Notes under the pieces: model-generated | What the model was told of the DNA's origin: nothing | Seen by the model: only the letters and a program-made list of their open reading frames with translations | The model's database searches: none | Part shown: piece after piece, positions 43,627 to 53,427 of the stretch | Position numbering within the stretch: the first letter of the stretch is position 1 | Layout: the number at the start of each line of letters is the position of its first letter | Position numbers and translations under genes: made by a program | Assembly: GCA_015059285.1 (NCBI GenBank) | Contig: SVAS01000004.1 | Span: 32,643 to 96,642, forward strand | DNA: 64,000 bases | Source: Bacillota bacterium | GTDB taxonomy: Bacteria > Bacillota_I > Bacilli_A > RF39 > UBA660 | Direction: 5' to 3'

Positions 43627-44691
43627 ATGAAATCAAAAAGAAGAGGGTTTACATTGATCGAGTTACTAGCAGTAATAGTAATACTAGCAATAATAGCCCT
43701 AATCGCAGTACCAGTAATAATGAATATAATAAGTAGTGCAAGAGAAAATGCTTTTAAAGATACTATGTATGGAGTAATAAAAGCAGGGGAATTATATTAT
43801 GCAGAACAATTATTAACAGCAGATGGGATGACAGAAGATGTGACATTTACATTTAGTGAAGATGGAGTAAGTCCATCAGGATTAAGCATAAAAGGAAGTC
43901 TGCCAACAAGTGGAACAATGACAATAACAAAAGATGGTAAAATACTCTTAAATGCAACAGATGGAACATATACAGCAACAAAAGATGAAATTAGTACAGA
44001 AATAAATGTAGTTAAGGGTGGAGAATTAGAAGAAACACCAACTACACCTGAAACACCTGCAGTAAAAACATTAAGTGAATTAGCAAGAACCAATGACTTT
44101 GCTACAAGTGTAGATGCATGTGCAACAAGCGGCACATGTGTGGCAGGAACCAAATTTGCGATAGAAGTAGCGCCTGGAGATATCCAAAATTTCTATGTAG
44201 TAAGTGATGCTAGTAATAAAGTTACGCTAATCATGGATAAAAATGTTGATGAAAACACAGTAGCCTGGATAACAAAATCAGACTACTTAACAGCAGGAGG
44301 AACAGAAGCAGAATGGGATACAGAATGTGATGAATGTGGAAACAATAATAAAGGACCAATCACAGCATTAAACTATTTAGAAAGTCAAACAAGTGGATGG
44401 ACAAATATAGCACCACAGGACTATACATTAACAGATAGTAAATATGGGACAATAACAAGAACAAATGCGCGTGCTAGAATGTTAACAGAAACAGAAGCAA
44501 ATGCAATAAGTAGTAACGATTGGTCATATGGAAATTTAGCAATGCCACCATATGGCTATTGGACAAGCTCTGCTGTTGCGGGCATTGCTGGCAGCGCTTG
44601 GTTCGTGTACGGCGTCGGTAGCGTTGACTCCGGCAGCGTCGACATTGACGGCGGCTACGGTGTGCGCCCAGTTATCGAAATCTCAAAATAA
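43627..44691 (+). CDS. Type IV pilin-like protein with GC-rich variable C terminus, fourth copy (candidate DGR target)
   Basis: The 354 residues share the first 38 or so and the last 210 with the first copy almost exactly. The stretch between (about residues 40-140) is strongly divergent, suggesting exchange between paralogues. The prepilin site is G|FTLIELLAV. The C-terminal domain ends GYWTSSA, a variable segment and YGVRPVIEISK. Codons 44575-44655 differ from copy one only at positions 1 and 2 of NNC/NNT codons. It has its own promoters and terminator. It follows the spoVA operon, but its promoters are not sporulation types. Confidence 0.85.
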   Translation: MKSKRRGFTLIELLAVIVILAIIALIAVPVIMNIISSARENAFKDTMYGVIKAGELYYAEQLLTADGMTEDVTFTFSEDGVSPSGLSIKGSLPTSGTMTITKDGKILLNATDGTYTATKDEISTEINVVKGGELEETPTTPETPAVKTLSELARTNDFATSVDACATSGTCVAGTKFAIEVAPGDIQNFYVVSDASNKVTLIMDKNVDENTVAWITKSDYLTAGGTEAEWDTECDECGNNNKGPITALNYLESQTSGWTNIAPQDYTLTDSKYGTITRTNARARMLTETEANAISSNDWSYGNLAMPPYGYWTSSAVAGIAGSAWFVYGVGSVDSGSVDIDGGYGVRPVIEISK

Positions 44692-44787
44692 TCATCTAAA
44701 CTTGGATATTTGTAGTAATATAGTAAGAAGTTAGAAATAAGGTTTTGAAAAGAATGATAATAAGAGCACATGTGTAAGAAATCTTTG
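44066..44787 (+). repeat. Duplicated 3' block, copy B
   Basis: Nearly identical to 9266-9987, including about 95 bases after the stop codon. Confidence 0.8.
44575..44655 (+). other. Candidate DGR variable region (copy B)
   Basis: The partner of 9775-9855. Examples of codon pairs are CGC/TTC, ATC/GGC, ATC/GAC and GAC/AGC, all explained by an AAC template codon. Confidence 0.75.
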
Positions 44788-44796
44788 ATTTCTTGT

Positions 44797-44821
44797 AAAA
44801 ATACGCGAAAGCGTATTTTTT
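44797..44821 (+). terminator. Terminator after the fourth pilin-like gene
   Basis: AAAAATACGC, loop GAAA, GCGTATTTTT. Confidence 0.88.
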
Positions 44822-44956
44822 GTTTTTGATTAAAGAAAAAAGTAGTGAATAGGTTATTAAATGTGGTTTGTTGAAAATAAAAAACAATATAATTTATTTT
44901 GAAAACTACTTATAGTTTAATGGAATGTATGTTATAATAAACCATAGGTGATTTAT

Positions 44957-45457
44957 TTGGAAATCATAGGGTATAAGTGTTTTAATGAAGGTTTAATAAA
45001 TAATCATAATATTAAATTTGAAGTAGGTAAAAAATATGTTATAAAACCACCAATTAAATTTGGAACTAAAGGTAATGGTTTTCATTTGTGTAAAAGAATG
45101 GAAGATACATTGAGATATTTTAATGCTTTAGAAGAAAATATTGATATGTGCTTAGTTAGAGGTAGTGGACAAATTGATAAGCAATATGATGAGTATTATG
45201 GTTATTATGATATGTATGCTGTAGAAGAGTTGGAAATATTAAAACAGTTAAGCCGTGATGAAATTATAGATATAGCTTTAAACTTAAATGATTTGAGAGT
45301 GTGTAGATTTATACAGTCTTTTAAATTAAACGCAAGCGAAATAGAATTATTTAAGCGTAAATTTCAAAATTATGAAAGTGTATTAAATCATATCAAATAT
45401 TATCAAGAAAAAGAAACTGGGGTTTTTGTCAAAAAAAGAGGTGGATTATATGGATGA
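44957..45457 (+). CDS. Protein of unknown function (resembles DUF7666)
   Basis: The 166 residues start [13 protein letters not shown] and include [30 protein letters not shown] in two parts. This recalls the DUF7666 pattern (YEVGK, then GFHFC, then a short stretch), with an extra helical C terminus. The start is a TTG at 44957, with AGGTG 6 bases upstream; a GTG at 44948 would lie inside that site. The end overlaps uvrA by 8 bases. An extended -10 (TGTTATAAT) precedes it. Confidence 0.6.
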   Translation: MEIIGYKCFNEGLINNHNIKFEVGKKYVIKPPIKFGTKGNGFHLCKRMEDTLRYFNALEENIDMCLVRGSGQIDKQYDEYYGYYDMYAVEELEILKQLSRDEIIDIALNLNDLRVCRFIQSFKLNASEIELFKRKFQNYESVLNHIKYYQEKETGVFVKKRGGLYG

Positions 45458-48263
45458 AATAATTATTAAAGGTGCTAGAGAAAACAATTTAAAAAATATA
45501 AATATAACTTTACCTAAAAATAAACTTATTGTTATGACAGGGGTAAGCGGAAGTGGAAAAAGTAGTTTAGCTTTTGATACTATTTATGCAGAAGGCCAAA
45601 GAAGATATGTAGAATCTTTAAGTGCTTATGCAAGACAATTTTTAGGCGGTTCTGAAAAACCTAATGTTGATAGTATAGAAGGTTTATCACCTGCTATTAG
45701 TATTGATCAAAAAACCACTAATAAAAATCCTCGTTCAACAGTTGGAACAGTAACCGAAATATATGATTACTTAAGATTACTTTATGCTAGAGTAGGAATT
45801 CCTTATTGTCCTATTCATCATACCCCTATATCTAGTCAAAGTATAGAAGAGATGACTAATCAAATTTTGAAATTAGAAGAAAACACTAAAATAAAAGTTC
45901 TAAGTCCTATTATTTATGGTGAAAAAGGAACTCATGTAGATACTTTGAATGATTTAAAAAAAGATGGTTTTGTTCGCGTCATAGTTGATGATAATGAATA
46001 TGATTTAAGTGAAGAAATCGTTTTAGAAAAAAATAAAAAACACAATATTGAAGTTGTAGTTGATCGCTTAATTATTAAAGAAGGAATTAGAAGCAGATTG
46101 TATGAGGCTATTGAAACATCATCTAAACTTTCTAGTGGAAAAGTAGTAATAGATGTAATAGGCTCATCTAAAATTATAATGAGTGAAAAATATGCATGTC
46201 CAGATTGTGATTTCAGTTTGCCAGAATTAGAACCTCGTATGTTTTCATTTAATGCCCCTTATGGAGCATGTTCAGATTGTAAGGGTCTTGGAATAAAACT
46301 AAAAATAGATGAAGATTTAATTATTCCAAATAAAGAACTTAGTTTAAATGAAGGTGCTATTGTAGCTGTTAATGTAAGTGATACTAATAATATTACTTAT
46401 ACACAGTTAGATACTGTTTGTAATTACTATAATATTGATATGAATAAAAAAGTTAAAGATTTAACACGAACTGAATTAAATATTATTTTATATGGTTCTA
46501 AAGATATTTTAGAGTTTAATTATGTTTCAAAAACAGGAAATACTAGAAAAACTAAAGATTTTTTTGAAGGTATCATAACAAATTTAGAACGTAGATATAT
46601 GGAAACAAAAAGTACTTGGATTAGAGAATGGATTGAACAATATATGTTAGAAACAGAGTGCCCAACTTGTAATGGTTCAAGACTAGATGCTTCTATCTTA
46701 TCAGTTTTAATAGGCGGTAAAAATATTTATGAAGTAACCTTAATGAGTATTAAGGATTTATATAAATTTATAAATAATTTAAAACTAACAAAAGAACAAA
46801 CTGAGATAGCTAATTTAATAATTAAAGAAATATCAGAAAGATTAAATTTCTTAATTAATGTAGGTTTAGAATATTTGACACTTGCTCGTACAGCTTCTAC
46901 ACTATCAGGAGGAGAAGCTCAACGTATTCGTCTTGCTACTCAAATTGGTTCACGTTTGACAGGGGTACTTTATGTACTGGATGAACCTAGTATTGGCCTT
47001 CACCAAAGAGATAATGAAAGATTAATCAATTCTATGTTAGAAATGCGTGATTTAGGTAATACTTTAATTGTTGTTGAACATGATACAGATACAATGTTAA
47101 AAGCTGATTACTTAGTTGATATTGGACCTAAAGCAGGTATGCATGGTGGAGAGATTGTAGCTGAAGGTACACCAGAAGAAGTTATGAAAAATAAAAATAG
47201 TTTAACAGGCCGTTATTTAAGCGGAATAGAAAAAATAGAAATCCCTTCTAAACGTAGAGTTGGTAATAAAAGATATCTTGAAATCAAGGGTGCTAAAGAA
47301 AATAATTTGAAAAACATTAATGTAAAATTTCCTCTTGGTACATTTACTTGTGTAACTGGAGTGAGTGGAAGTGGAAAAAGTAGTTTGATTAATGAAATAT
47401 TATATAAAGTAGTAGCGTCTAATCTTTATAAAACAAAAGTAAAACCTGGTAAATATAAAAGTATTAAGGGATTAGAACACATTGATAAAGTAATTGATAT
47501 TTCTCAAACGCCAATCGGAAGAACTCCAAGAAGTAATCCTGCTACTTATACAGGTGTATTTGATGATATTAGAGATGTGTTTGCTGAGACTAAAGAAGCC
47601 AAAATTAGAGGTTATGATAAAGGTAGATTTTCTTTTAATGTTAAAGGTGGAAGATGTGAAGCTTGTTGGGGAGATGGCGTTAAAAAAATTGAAATGCATT
47701 TCTTACCAGATGTATATGTTCCTTGTGAAGTTTGTGGTGGTACTCGTTATAATACAGAAACTTTACAAATAAAATATAAAGGTAAAAGTATCTATGATGT
47801 TTTAGAAATGCGTGTAGAAGAAGCTTTAGAGTTTTTTGAAAACCATCCTAAAATTAAAAATAAACTTCAAATGCTTATGGATGTTGGGCTTTCTTATGTT
47901 AAACTTGGACAAAGTGCACCAACTTTATCAGGAGGAGAAGCAGCGCGTGTAAAACTTGCTAAAGAACTTCAAAAAAAACCAACAGGTAAAAGTTTATTTA
48001 TTTTAGATGAACCAACAACCGGATTACACACAGATGACATTAAAAAATTATTAATAATTTTAAATCGTATCGTTGATAATGGTGATACTGTTATTGTTAT
48101 TGAACATAATTTAGATGTAATCAAAGTAGCTGATTATATTATTGATTTAGGTCCTGAAGGTGGAGACGGTGGTGGAGCGATTGTTGCTACTGGTACTCCA
48201 GAAGAAATAATTAAAGTAGATAATAGTTATACAGGAAAATTTTTAAAAAAAATTATAGAATAA
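45450..48263 (+). CDS. uvrA: Excinuclease ABC subunit A
   Basis: UvrA scans DNA for bulky lesions and loads UvrB. The 937 residues contain two ABC ATPase modules (both [10 protein letters not shown] loops), two ABC signatures ([12 protein letters not shown] and [12 protein letters not shown]) and the zinc motifs CPDC/CSDC and CEAC/CEVC. I chose the ATG at 45450 because GAGGTGG lies upstream. uvrB is not adjacent, and no SOS box is visible here, unlike at recG. Confidence 0.97.
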   Translation: MDEIIIKGARENNLKNINITLPKNKLIVMTGVSGSGKSSLAFDTIYAEGQRRYVESLSAYARQFLGGSEKPNVDSIEGLSPAISIDQKTTNKNPRSTVGTVTEIYDYLRLLYARVGIPYCPIHHTPISSQSIEEMTNQILKLEENTKIKVLSPIIYGEKGTHVDTLNDLKKDGFVRVIVDDNEYDLSEEIVLEKNKKHNIEVVVDRLIIKEGIRSRLYEAIETSSKLSSGKVVIDVIGSSKIIMSEKYACPDCDFSLPELEPRMFSFNAPYGACSDCKGLGIKLKIDEDLIIPNKELSLNEGAIVAVNVSDTNNITYTQLDTVCNYYNIDMNKKVKDLTRTELNIILYGSKDILEFNYVSKTGNTRKTKDFFEGIITNLERRYMETKSTWIREWIEQYMLETECPTCNGSRLDASILSVLIGGKNIYEVTLMSIKDLYKFINNLKLTKEQTEIANLIIKEISERLNFLINVGLEYLTLARTASTLSGGEAQRIRLATQIGSRLTGVLYVLDEPSIGLHQRDNERLINSMLEMRDLGNTLIVVEHDTDTMLKADYLVDIGPKAGMHGGEIVAEGTPEEVMKNKNSLTGRYLSGIEKIEIPSKRRVGNKRYLEIKGAKENNLKNINVKFPLGTFTCVTGVSGSGKSSLINEILYKVVASNLYKTKVKPGKYKSIKGLEHIDKVIDISQTPIGRTPRSNPATYTGVFDDIRDVFAETKEAKIRGYDKGRFSFNVKGGRCEACWGDGVKKIEMHFLPDVYVPCEVCGGTRYNTETLQIKYKGKSIYDVLEMRVEEALEFFENHPKIKNKLQMLMDVGLSYVKLGQSAPTLSGGEAARVKLAKELQKKPTGKSLFILDEPTTGLHTDDIKKLLIILNRIVDNGDTVIVIEHNLDVIKVADYIIDLGPEGGDGGGAIVATGTPEEIIKVDNSYTGKFLKKIIE

Positions 48264-48293
48264 AACAATGGTACTACCATTGCTTTTATTTTT
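48262..48293 (+). terminator. Terminator after uvrA
   Basis: CAATGGT and ACCATTG form the stem, followed by a T-rich tract. Confidence 0.8.
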
Positions 48294-48397
48294 ATATCTA
48301 GGTATAATTATATTGGTAATAATATATATTTTAATGATTATTTAATAAAAAGGTAATTATTAAAAAATAATGGTTATAATAAAAAGGAGGAATTAGT

Positions 48398-49120
48398 GTG
48401 ACACCACATATTGAAGCTAAATTAGAAGATATTGCAAAAATAGTAATAATGCCGGGAGACCCTAAAAGGGCTACTTTTATTGCTGAAAACTATTTAAAAG
48501 ATTATAAGCTAGTTAATGAAGTAAGAGGCATGTATGCTTATACAGGTTATTATAATGATACTCAAGTTACAGTTATGGCATCTGGAATGGGTATTCCTAG
48601 CATGGGAATATATGCTTACGAATTATTTAAATATTATGAAGTAGAAAAAATTATTAGAATTGGTTCTTGTGGAGCTTATTTAGAAGAATTAAACTTGTTT
48701 GATATTATACTAGCTGAACAAGTATATAACGAAGGAAATTTCGCACTAACTTTAAATAATGATCGTTGTCATTTAATTAGTGCATCAAAAGATTTAAATA
48801 ATAAAATTAAAGAGACTGCCCAAGCTAATAATATTAATTTATATGTTGGGGATACTGTGTGTACTGAAGTTTTTGATTTATATATGACAGATATAGAAGA
48901 GTTTTTAAAAAGAATTCCAAGTGGTTTAAATATAGTAGCTGCTGAAATGGAAGCTTTTGCCCTTTTCTATATTGCTAAAATGTTTAATAAAGAGGCTGCT
49001 TGTTTAATGACTGTAGTAGATTCTAAATATATAAAACAAGTAGTAACACCAGAAGAAAGAGAAACACATTTAAAAACAATGATTGAACTTTCCTTAAAAT
49101 CAATTGAAGAAGGTGAATAA
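48398..49120 (+). CDS. deoD: Purine-nucleoside phosphorylase, DeoD type
   Basis: The enzyme splits purine nucleosides with phosphate for salvage. The 240 residues show IVIMPGDPKRA, ASGMGIPSMGIYAYEL, RIGSCGAY and VAAEMEAFALFYIA, the hexameric DeoD pattern. It starts with GTG behind a strong AAAGGAGG. Two M16 peptidase genes follow without a gap. Confidence 0.96.
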   Translation: MTPHIEAKLEDIAKIVIMPGDPKRATFIAENYLKDYKLVNEVRGMYAYTGYYNDTQVTVMASGMGIPSMGIYAYELFKYYEVEKIIRIGSCGAYLEELNLFDIILAEQVYNEGNFALTLNNDRCHLISASKDLNNKIKETAQANNINLYVGDTVCTEVFDLYMTDIEEFLKRIPSGLNIVAAEMEAFALFYIAKMFNKEAACLMTVVDSKYIKQVVTPEERETHLKTMIELSLKSIEEGE

Positions 49121-50380
49121 ATGAATTATGAAAAAGTAAATACTATTGCTTATAATTTGCACTTAATAAAAACTAACAAGTTTAAAAACATTAAAATTAA
49201 AATTAATTTTAAAAGAAAAATGGTAAAAGAAGAAATCGTATATAGAAATATGCTAGTTAATTTGCTTATGGAATCAACTAAAAATTATCCTAATGCAAGA
49301 TTAATAGAAATTGCAAGTGAAGATATGTATAATGTAGGCTTTGGATCTAATAGTAGTAGTTCTGGAAACTTTCACATTATGAGTTTTGAATGTAATTTTT
49401 TAAATGAAAAATATACTGAAGAAGGAATGAATGAAAAATCACTACAATTTTTCTTGGATTTTATATTTAATCCAAACGTGGATGATGAAGGTTTTAATGA
49501 AAAAGCTTTTAATATATCTAAAAGTATTTTAAGAGATGACATTGTATCTTATGATGATTCGCCAGGACGTTATAGTAATACAAAATTGCTTGAGTTAATG
49601 GTTCCAAAGACTCCACTATCATATAACTCATTTGGATATATAGAAGATTTAGAAAAAGTAAACTCTAAAAATTTATATGAATATTATCAAAATGTGTTAA
49701 AGAAGGATTTAATTGATATTTTTGTTATAGGTGATATAGATAAAAATGAAATTAAAAAATTAATAAAAGATAATTTTAAAATTAAAACTTTAAAGAAAGA
49801 AAATTCTAACCATTTCTTAGAAAATAAAAAGTATAAATCAAGGTTTCATGTAGTTAAAGAAACAAAAGAATTAGAGCAAAGTATTTTACTTATGGGATAT
49901 AAATTAGAACAAATGACCAAAAAAGAAAAAATGTATGTTTCATATATGTATTCATACATTTTAGGTGGAGGTCCAGATTCTAAACTATTTAAAATAGTTA
50001 GAGAAAAAAATTCACTATGTTATAGTATAAGTGCTAGTATTTATGGTGTAAGTGATCTAATGATAATTAGATCAGGAATTAATGCTAAAGATGCCAATAA
50101 AGCTATTAAGTTAATTAAACAACAAGTTAAAAAGATGCAAAAAGGGGAATTTGATTTAGAAGATATAGAAAAGGCAAGAACTACCTATTTATCTTCTTTA
50201 AAAGGATTAGAAGATTATCCATCATCTATTTTAAATATGTATGTATCTAAAGAGTATCTTGATTATGACGTAGCAACTGAAAGATTAAAAGAAATAGAAA
50301 AAGTAACAAAAGAAGATATTATAAATCTTGCTAAAAAAATTCATCCAGATACTATATTTATATTAGAAGGGAGTAAATAA
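49121..50380 (+). CDS. M16 family peptidase-like protein, no zinc motif (YmfF-like)
   Basis: The 419 residues have the M16 fold pattern, including YILGGGPDSKLFKIVREKNSLCYS. The HxxEH zinc site is missing at the expected N-terminal place (MLVNLLMESTKNYP). It is probably the inactive partner of the active M16 protein encoded next. The start follows the deoD stop directly, with GAAGGTG inside deoD. Confidence 0.88.
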   Translation: MNYEKVNTIAYNLHLIKTNKFKNIKIKINFKRKMVKEEIVYRNMLVNLLMESTKNYPNARLIEIASEDMYNVGFGSNSSSSGNFHIMSFECNFLNEKYTEEGMNEKSLQFFLDFIFNPNVDDEGFNEKAFNISKSILRDDIVSYDDSPGRYSNTKLLELMVPKTPLSYNSFGYIEDLEKVNSKNLYEYYQNVLKKDLIDIFVIGDIDKNEIKKLIKDNFKIKTLKKENSNHFLENKKYKSRFHVVKETKELEQSILLMGYKLEQMTKKEKMYVSYMYSYILGGGPDSKLFKIVREKNSLCYSISASIYGVSDLMIIRSGINAKDANKAIKLIKQQVKKMQKGEFDLEDIEKARTTYLSSLKGLEDYPSSILNMYVSKEYLDYDVATERLKEIEKVTKEDIINLAKKIHPDTIFILEGSK

Positions 50381-50381
50381 A

Positions 50382-51662
50382 ATGAAAAAGATACCCTTAT
50401 CTAAAGTTGATGTTGATGTTTTTTATGAGAAACTAGATAATGGTTTAGAAGTTTATATTTCTCCTAAAAATAATGTAAATAATATATATGTTACTTATTC
50501 TACTAAATACGGTTCTAATCAAAATGATTTTGTTCCAATAGGCAAAAACAAAATGATTACAGTACCTCTTGGTATAGCTCATTTTCTAGAACATCAATTA
50601 TTTAATCAAGAAGATGGTACTGATGTTATGACTTTCTTTAGTGAAAGAGGAACAGATGTAAATGCTAATACTAATAAAATAAAAACAACATACTTATTTT
50701 CGGGTCCTGATTTTTTTGAAGAAAATTTAAAATTTTTATTAGAATATGTGGAAAAACCTTATTTTACAGATGATAGCGTTCAAAAAGAAAAAGGTATTAT
50801 AGAACAAGAAATTAAAATGTATCAAGACAAACCTTTTACACGTTTATATGAAGGCATTACTTATAATGCATTTCATAAACATCCAATAAAATATCCTGTT
50901 ATTGGAACTATTGAAAGCATAAATAAAATAACAAAAGAAGATTTATATACTTGTTATAATACTTTCTATCACCCATCTAATATGGTTTTAGTAATCACTG
51001 GAAATGTTGACTGTGAAAAAACTATTGAAATCATTAAAGAACATGAAAATAAAAGAAATTTAGAAAAAGCAAAACCAATCAAATTAGAAACATATAACGA
51101 AGAAGATACAGTAGCTAAAAAATCAGAAGAAATAAATCTTAATGTTACTATTCCTAAAGTCGCAATCGCTTTTAAAATAAATGTTGAAAAATTAAAAAAA
51201 GTTCCTAAAACAGAAATTACAACATATCTCCAAATGTTATTTTCTTTAAAGCTAGGTGTTACTAGTGAATTTGGTGAAAAACTTAAAGAAGAAAGAATAA
51301 TTACAACTTCTATTGATAGTTATGTTTTGGATGCTGATAAACACGCTTTAGTAATAGTAGCAACAGAATCTAAAGAGCCTAAAGAGTTTATTAAAAGAGT
51401 AAAAAAATACTTAGTAGATTTAACTATCACAGAAGAAGAGTTAGAAAGAAGAAAAAAAGCTTATATTTCAGAAGCTTTATTTGCAAGTGATCGTATTATA
51501 AGAATAAATCATAAAATTATGAATAATGTTGTAAAATATAATAAATTATTTACTAACGATATTGAAATTATAGAGAGCTATAATATTGATAAAATGAATT
51601 ATATAATAAAAAATATTAATTTGGATAATTATACAAATTATATAGTAAATCCATTAAAATAA
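50382..51662 (+). CDS. M16 family zinc peptidase (YmfH-like)
   Basis: The 426 residues contain the inverted zinc motif HFLEH near residue 67 and the downstream glutamate helix KEKGIIEQEIKMYQD. It likely pairs with the preceding inactive member, as YmfF and YmfH do in Bacillus. The substrate is unknown. It starts one base after the previous stop. Confidence 0.9.
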   Translation: MKKIPLSKVDVDVFYEKLDNGLEVYISPKNNVNNIYVTYSTKYGSNQNDFVPIGKNKMITVPLGIAHFLEHQLFNQEDGTDVMTFFSERGTDVNANTNKIKTTYLFSGPDFFEENLKFLLEYVEKPYFTDDSVQKEKGIIEQEIKMYQDKPFTRLYEGITYNAFHKHPIKYPVIGTIESINKITKEDLYTCYNTFYHPSNMVLVITGNVDCEKTIEIIKEHENKRNLEKAKPIKLETYNEEDTVAKKSEEINLNVTIPKVAIAFKINVEKLKKVPKTEITTYLQMLFSLKLGVTSEFGEKLKEERIITTSIDSYVLDADKHALVIVATESKEPKEFIKRVKKYLVDLTITEEELERRKKAYISEALFASDRIIRINHKIMNNVVKYNKLFTNDIEIIESYNIDKMNYIIKNINLDNYTNYIVNPLK

Positions 51663-51667
51663 ATCAC

Positions 51668-51696
51668 TTGAAAACAAGAATGGTTTATGATAAAAT
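51668..51696 (+). promoter_or_regulatory. Promoter of the antisense (antitoxin) RNA
   Basis: TTGAAA, 17 bases, TAAAAT on the plus strand, immediately after the M16 gene, with no reading frame downstream of it. Confidence 0.65.
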
Positions 51697-51702
51697 GTAT
51701 AT

Positions 51703-51813
51703 AGATGAAGTTATCTTCATAAAATAAAAAGGAACATTCAATATTTGCACGTTGAGTGTTGCCATAAATATGGTGTTCACCTAATTCAATGCTGAGTTAG
51801 GTGATTTTCTTTT
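51703..51813 (+). ncRNA. Candidate type I antitoxin RNA
   Basis: This plus-strand RNA of about 110 bases runs from the promoter at 51668 to a terminator hairpin (TCACCTAA with TTAGGTGA, 51777-51804) and a T tract. It is fully complementary to the 3' untranslated part of the minus-strand toxin message. A 5' hairpin (ATGAAG/CTTCAT) lies near 51704-51720. Confidence 0.6.
51721..51760 (-). terminator. Terminator of the toxin message
   Basis: On the minus strand AACACTCAA and TTGAATGTT form a 9-bp stem with one G-U pair, followed by CCTTTTTATTTT. Confidence 0.6.
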
Positions 51814-51896
51814 CATATCAAAACTATAAATAGTAATAATACTAGTAGGAAGATAAGTATGATTAATGAAAAGATTAATAAATCCTTCTTAAACAT
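51813..51896 (-). CDS. Candidate type I toxin peptide, 27 residues
   Basis: The peptide reads MFKKDLLIFSLII followed by LIFLLVLLLFIVLI: a short basic start and one continuous hydrophobic helix, typical of membrane-acting type I toxins. A perfect AAGGAGG lies 7 bases before the ATG. In the message the RBS can fold into a TTCC-AAAAA-GGAA hairpin. The message starts near 51951 with GGAACATTTAATA, which pairs with TATTGAATGTTCC at its 3' end. Such fold-back pairing is known in hok and related toxin messages. No named family is recognised. Confidence 0.65.
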   Translation of the reverse strand: MFKKDLLIFSLIILIFLLVLLLFIVLI

Positions 51897-51957
51897 AATA
51901 TCGCCTCCTTCCTTTTTGGAATTTGGCAATCACCCAACTATTAAATGTTCCTATATG

Positions 51958-51985
51958 ATTATAGCAAACATTTGTCTTGTGACAA
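51958..51985 (-). promoter_or_regulatory. Promoter of the toxin gene
   Basis: On the minus strand TTGTCA, 16 bases, TATAAT. Start of transcription is expected at or near 51951. A short palindrome, CTTGTGACAAG, covers the -35. Confidence 0.65.
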
Positions 51986-52090
51986 GGTGTTTTTAAACTT
52001 TTTAATGTTTAAAACTAAAATAGTAATTAATAAATATTGATTTCATTAGTAAAATGTAGTAAACTATTAATAGTCAAAAGGAGGAAACTC

Positions 52091-52303
52091 ATGCAAACAT
52101 TATTAATAATTGTATCAATTTTGTTAATAGCTATTGTTTTATTACAAAGTGGAAAAGCTGAAAGTGCTTCAAATGTTATAAGTGGTGGAAATGATAGTTT
52201 ATTTGCTAATCGTAAAGAAAGAGGCGGAGAATTAGTTATTACTCGTTTAACAATTCTTTTAGGAGCAGTTTTCTTTATTATTTGTTTAGTAATTGGTTTC
52301 TAG
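52091..52303 (+). CDS. secG: Preprotein translocase subunit SecG
   Basis: The 70 residues have two membrane helices with the loop LLQSGKAESASNVISGG, typical of SecG in the SecYEG channel. I chose the ATG at 52091 because AAGGAGG lies 6 bases upstream; the longer in-frame extension has none. Unlike in Bacillus, the neighbouring rnr and smpB genes are absent. Confidence 0.93.
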   Translation: MQTLLIIVSILLIAIVLLQSGKAESASNVISGGNDSLFANRKERGGELVITRLTILLGAVFFIICLVIGF

Positions 52304-52337
52304 ACATTTACTAAACACTTTTTATAAAAATGACTTA

Positions 52338-52366
52338 AATAATAGATATAATTCTATTATTTTTTC
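52338..52366 (+). terminator. Terminator after secG
   Basis: AATAATAGA and TCTATTATT form the stem with a T run. Confidence 0.85.
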
Positions 52367-52401
52367 TTTTATTTTGATATAATTAAGAGTAGGGTGGAAG
52401 T

Positions 52402-53427
52402 ATGAAAAGTATTTATAATATTACATTAGAAAATTTAGAAAAAATTCTTGTAGAAAATGGTTATAAAAAATTTAATGCGTCACAAATATATGATTGGTTA
52501 TATAAAAAACGTGTTAAAAGTTTTGATGAAATGTTAAATATTAAAAATGCGCTAAAAGAATTTTTAAAAGAAAACTATACTTTAAATACTATAAAATTAA
52601 TTGATAAACAAATAGATATAGATGTTTGTAAATATTTATTTGAACTTAATTGTGAAAATAAAATAGAAGCTGTATATATGAAACATAACTATGGACATAG
52701 TTTATGTATTTCAACTCAAGTTGGTTGTAATATGAGTTGTGCTTTTTGTGAAAGTGGTAGACTTAAAAAGGTACGTAATTTAGAAAGTTTTGAAATGGTT
52801 GAACAAATCTTAAAAATAGAAGAAGATTTAAATTTAAGACTTACTCATTTAGTTTTAATGGGAATTGGTGAACCATTTGATAATTATGATAATGTTATTA
52901 ATTTTATTGATATTATAAATAATCCTAAGGGAATAGAACTTGGTTCTAGACATATTACTATTTCTACTTGTGGATTAGTTCCTAAAATAGAAGAATTCAT
53001 GAACTATGATAAACAAGTTAATTTAGCTATTTCATTGCATGCACCAAATAATGAAATTAGAAATAAGATTATGCCAATAAATAAAGCTTATCCTGTTGAA
53101 GTTTTAATAGAAGCAATAAATAAGTATATTAATAAAACTAATAGGAGAGTAACTTTTGAATATATTATGTTAAAAGGTATTAATGATAGTGAAAAGTGTG
53201 CCTTAGAACTTTCTAAACTTTTAAAAGGAATAAATTGCTATGTTAATTTAATACCATATAATGAAACAAGTCATATTGATTTACAAAAAAGTTCCAAAGA
53301 ACAAATTCTTAAATTTTATGATATACTAAAGAAAAATAAGATAAACGTAACAATCAGAAAAGAATTTGGTTCTAAAGTTAGTGCAGCATGTGGTCAATTA
53401 AGATCAATACACGAGGAGGGAAAATAA
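52402..53427 (+). CDS. rlmN: 23S rRNA (adenine(2503)-C(2))-methyltransferase RlmN
   Basis: RlmN is a radical SAM enzyme that methylates A2503 in 23S rRNA and A37 in some tRNAs. The 341 residues contain the cluster motif CNMSCAFCESG, the GIGEPFDNYDNV strand, SLHAPNN and the end AACGQLR. The second cysteine motif is CESG rather than CATG, as in a Clostridia-type subgroup. The gene heads the phosphatase-kinase unit and its stop overlaps the next ATG. Confidence 0.93.
   Translation: MKSIYNITLENLEKILVENGYKKFNASQIYDWLYKKRVKSFDEMLNIKNALKEFLKENYTLNTIKLIDKQIDIDVCKYLFELNCENKIEAVYMKHNYGHSLCISTQVGCNMSCAFCESGRLKKVRNLESFEMVEQILKIEEDLNLRLTHLVLMGIGEPFDNYDNVINFIDIINNPKGIELGSRHITISTCGLVPKIEEFMNYDKQVNLAISLHAPNNEIRNKIMPINKAYPVEVLIEAINKYINKTNRRVTFEYIMLKGINDSEKCALELSKLLKGINCYVNLIPYNETSHIDLQKSSKEQILKFYDILKKNKINVTIRKEFGSKVSAACGQLRSIHEEGK

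Larger units (their letters stand above)
43421..43638 (+). repeat. Duplicated upstream block, copy B
   Basis: Nearly identical to 8641-8850; the main difference is an inserted short AT-rich segment near 43565. Confidence 0.85.

Noticed and set aside
51846..51968. Plus-strand small frame starting near 51860 opposite the toxin
   Set aside because: It lacks a ribosome site and lies after the antisense RNA terminator; the minus-strand frame has a perfect AAGGAGG.
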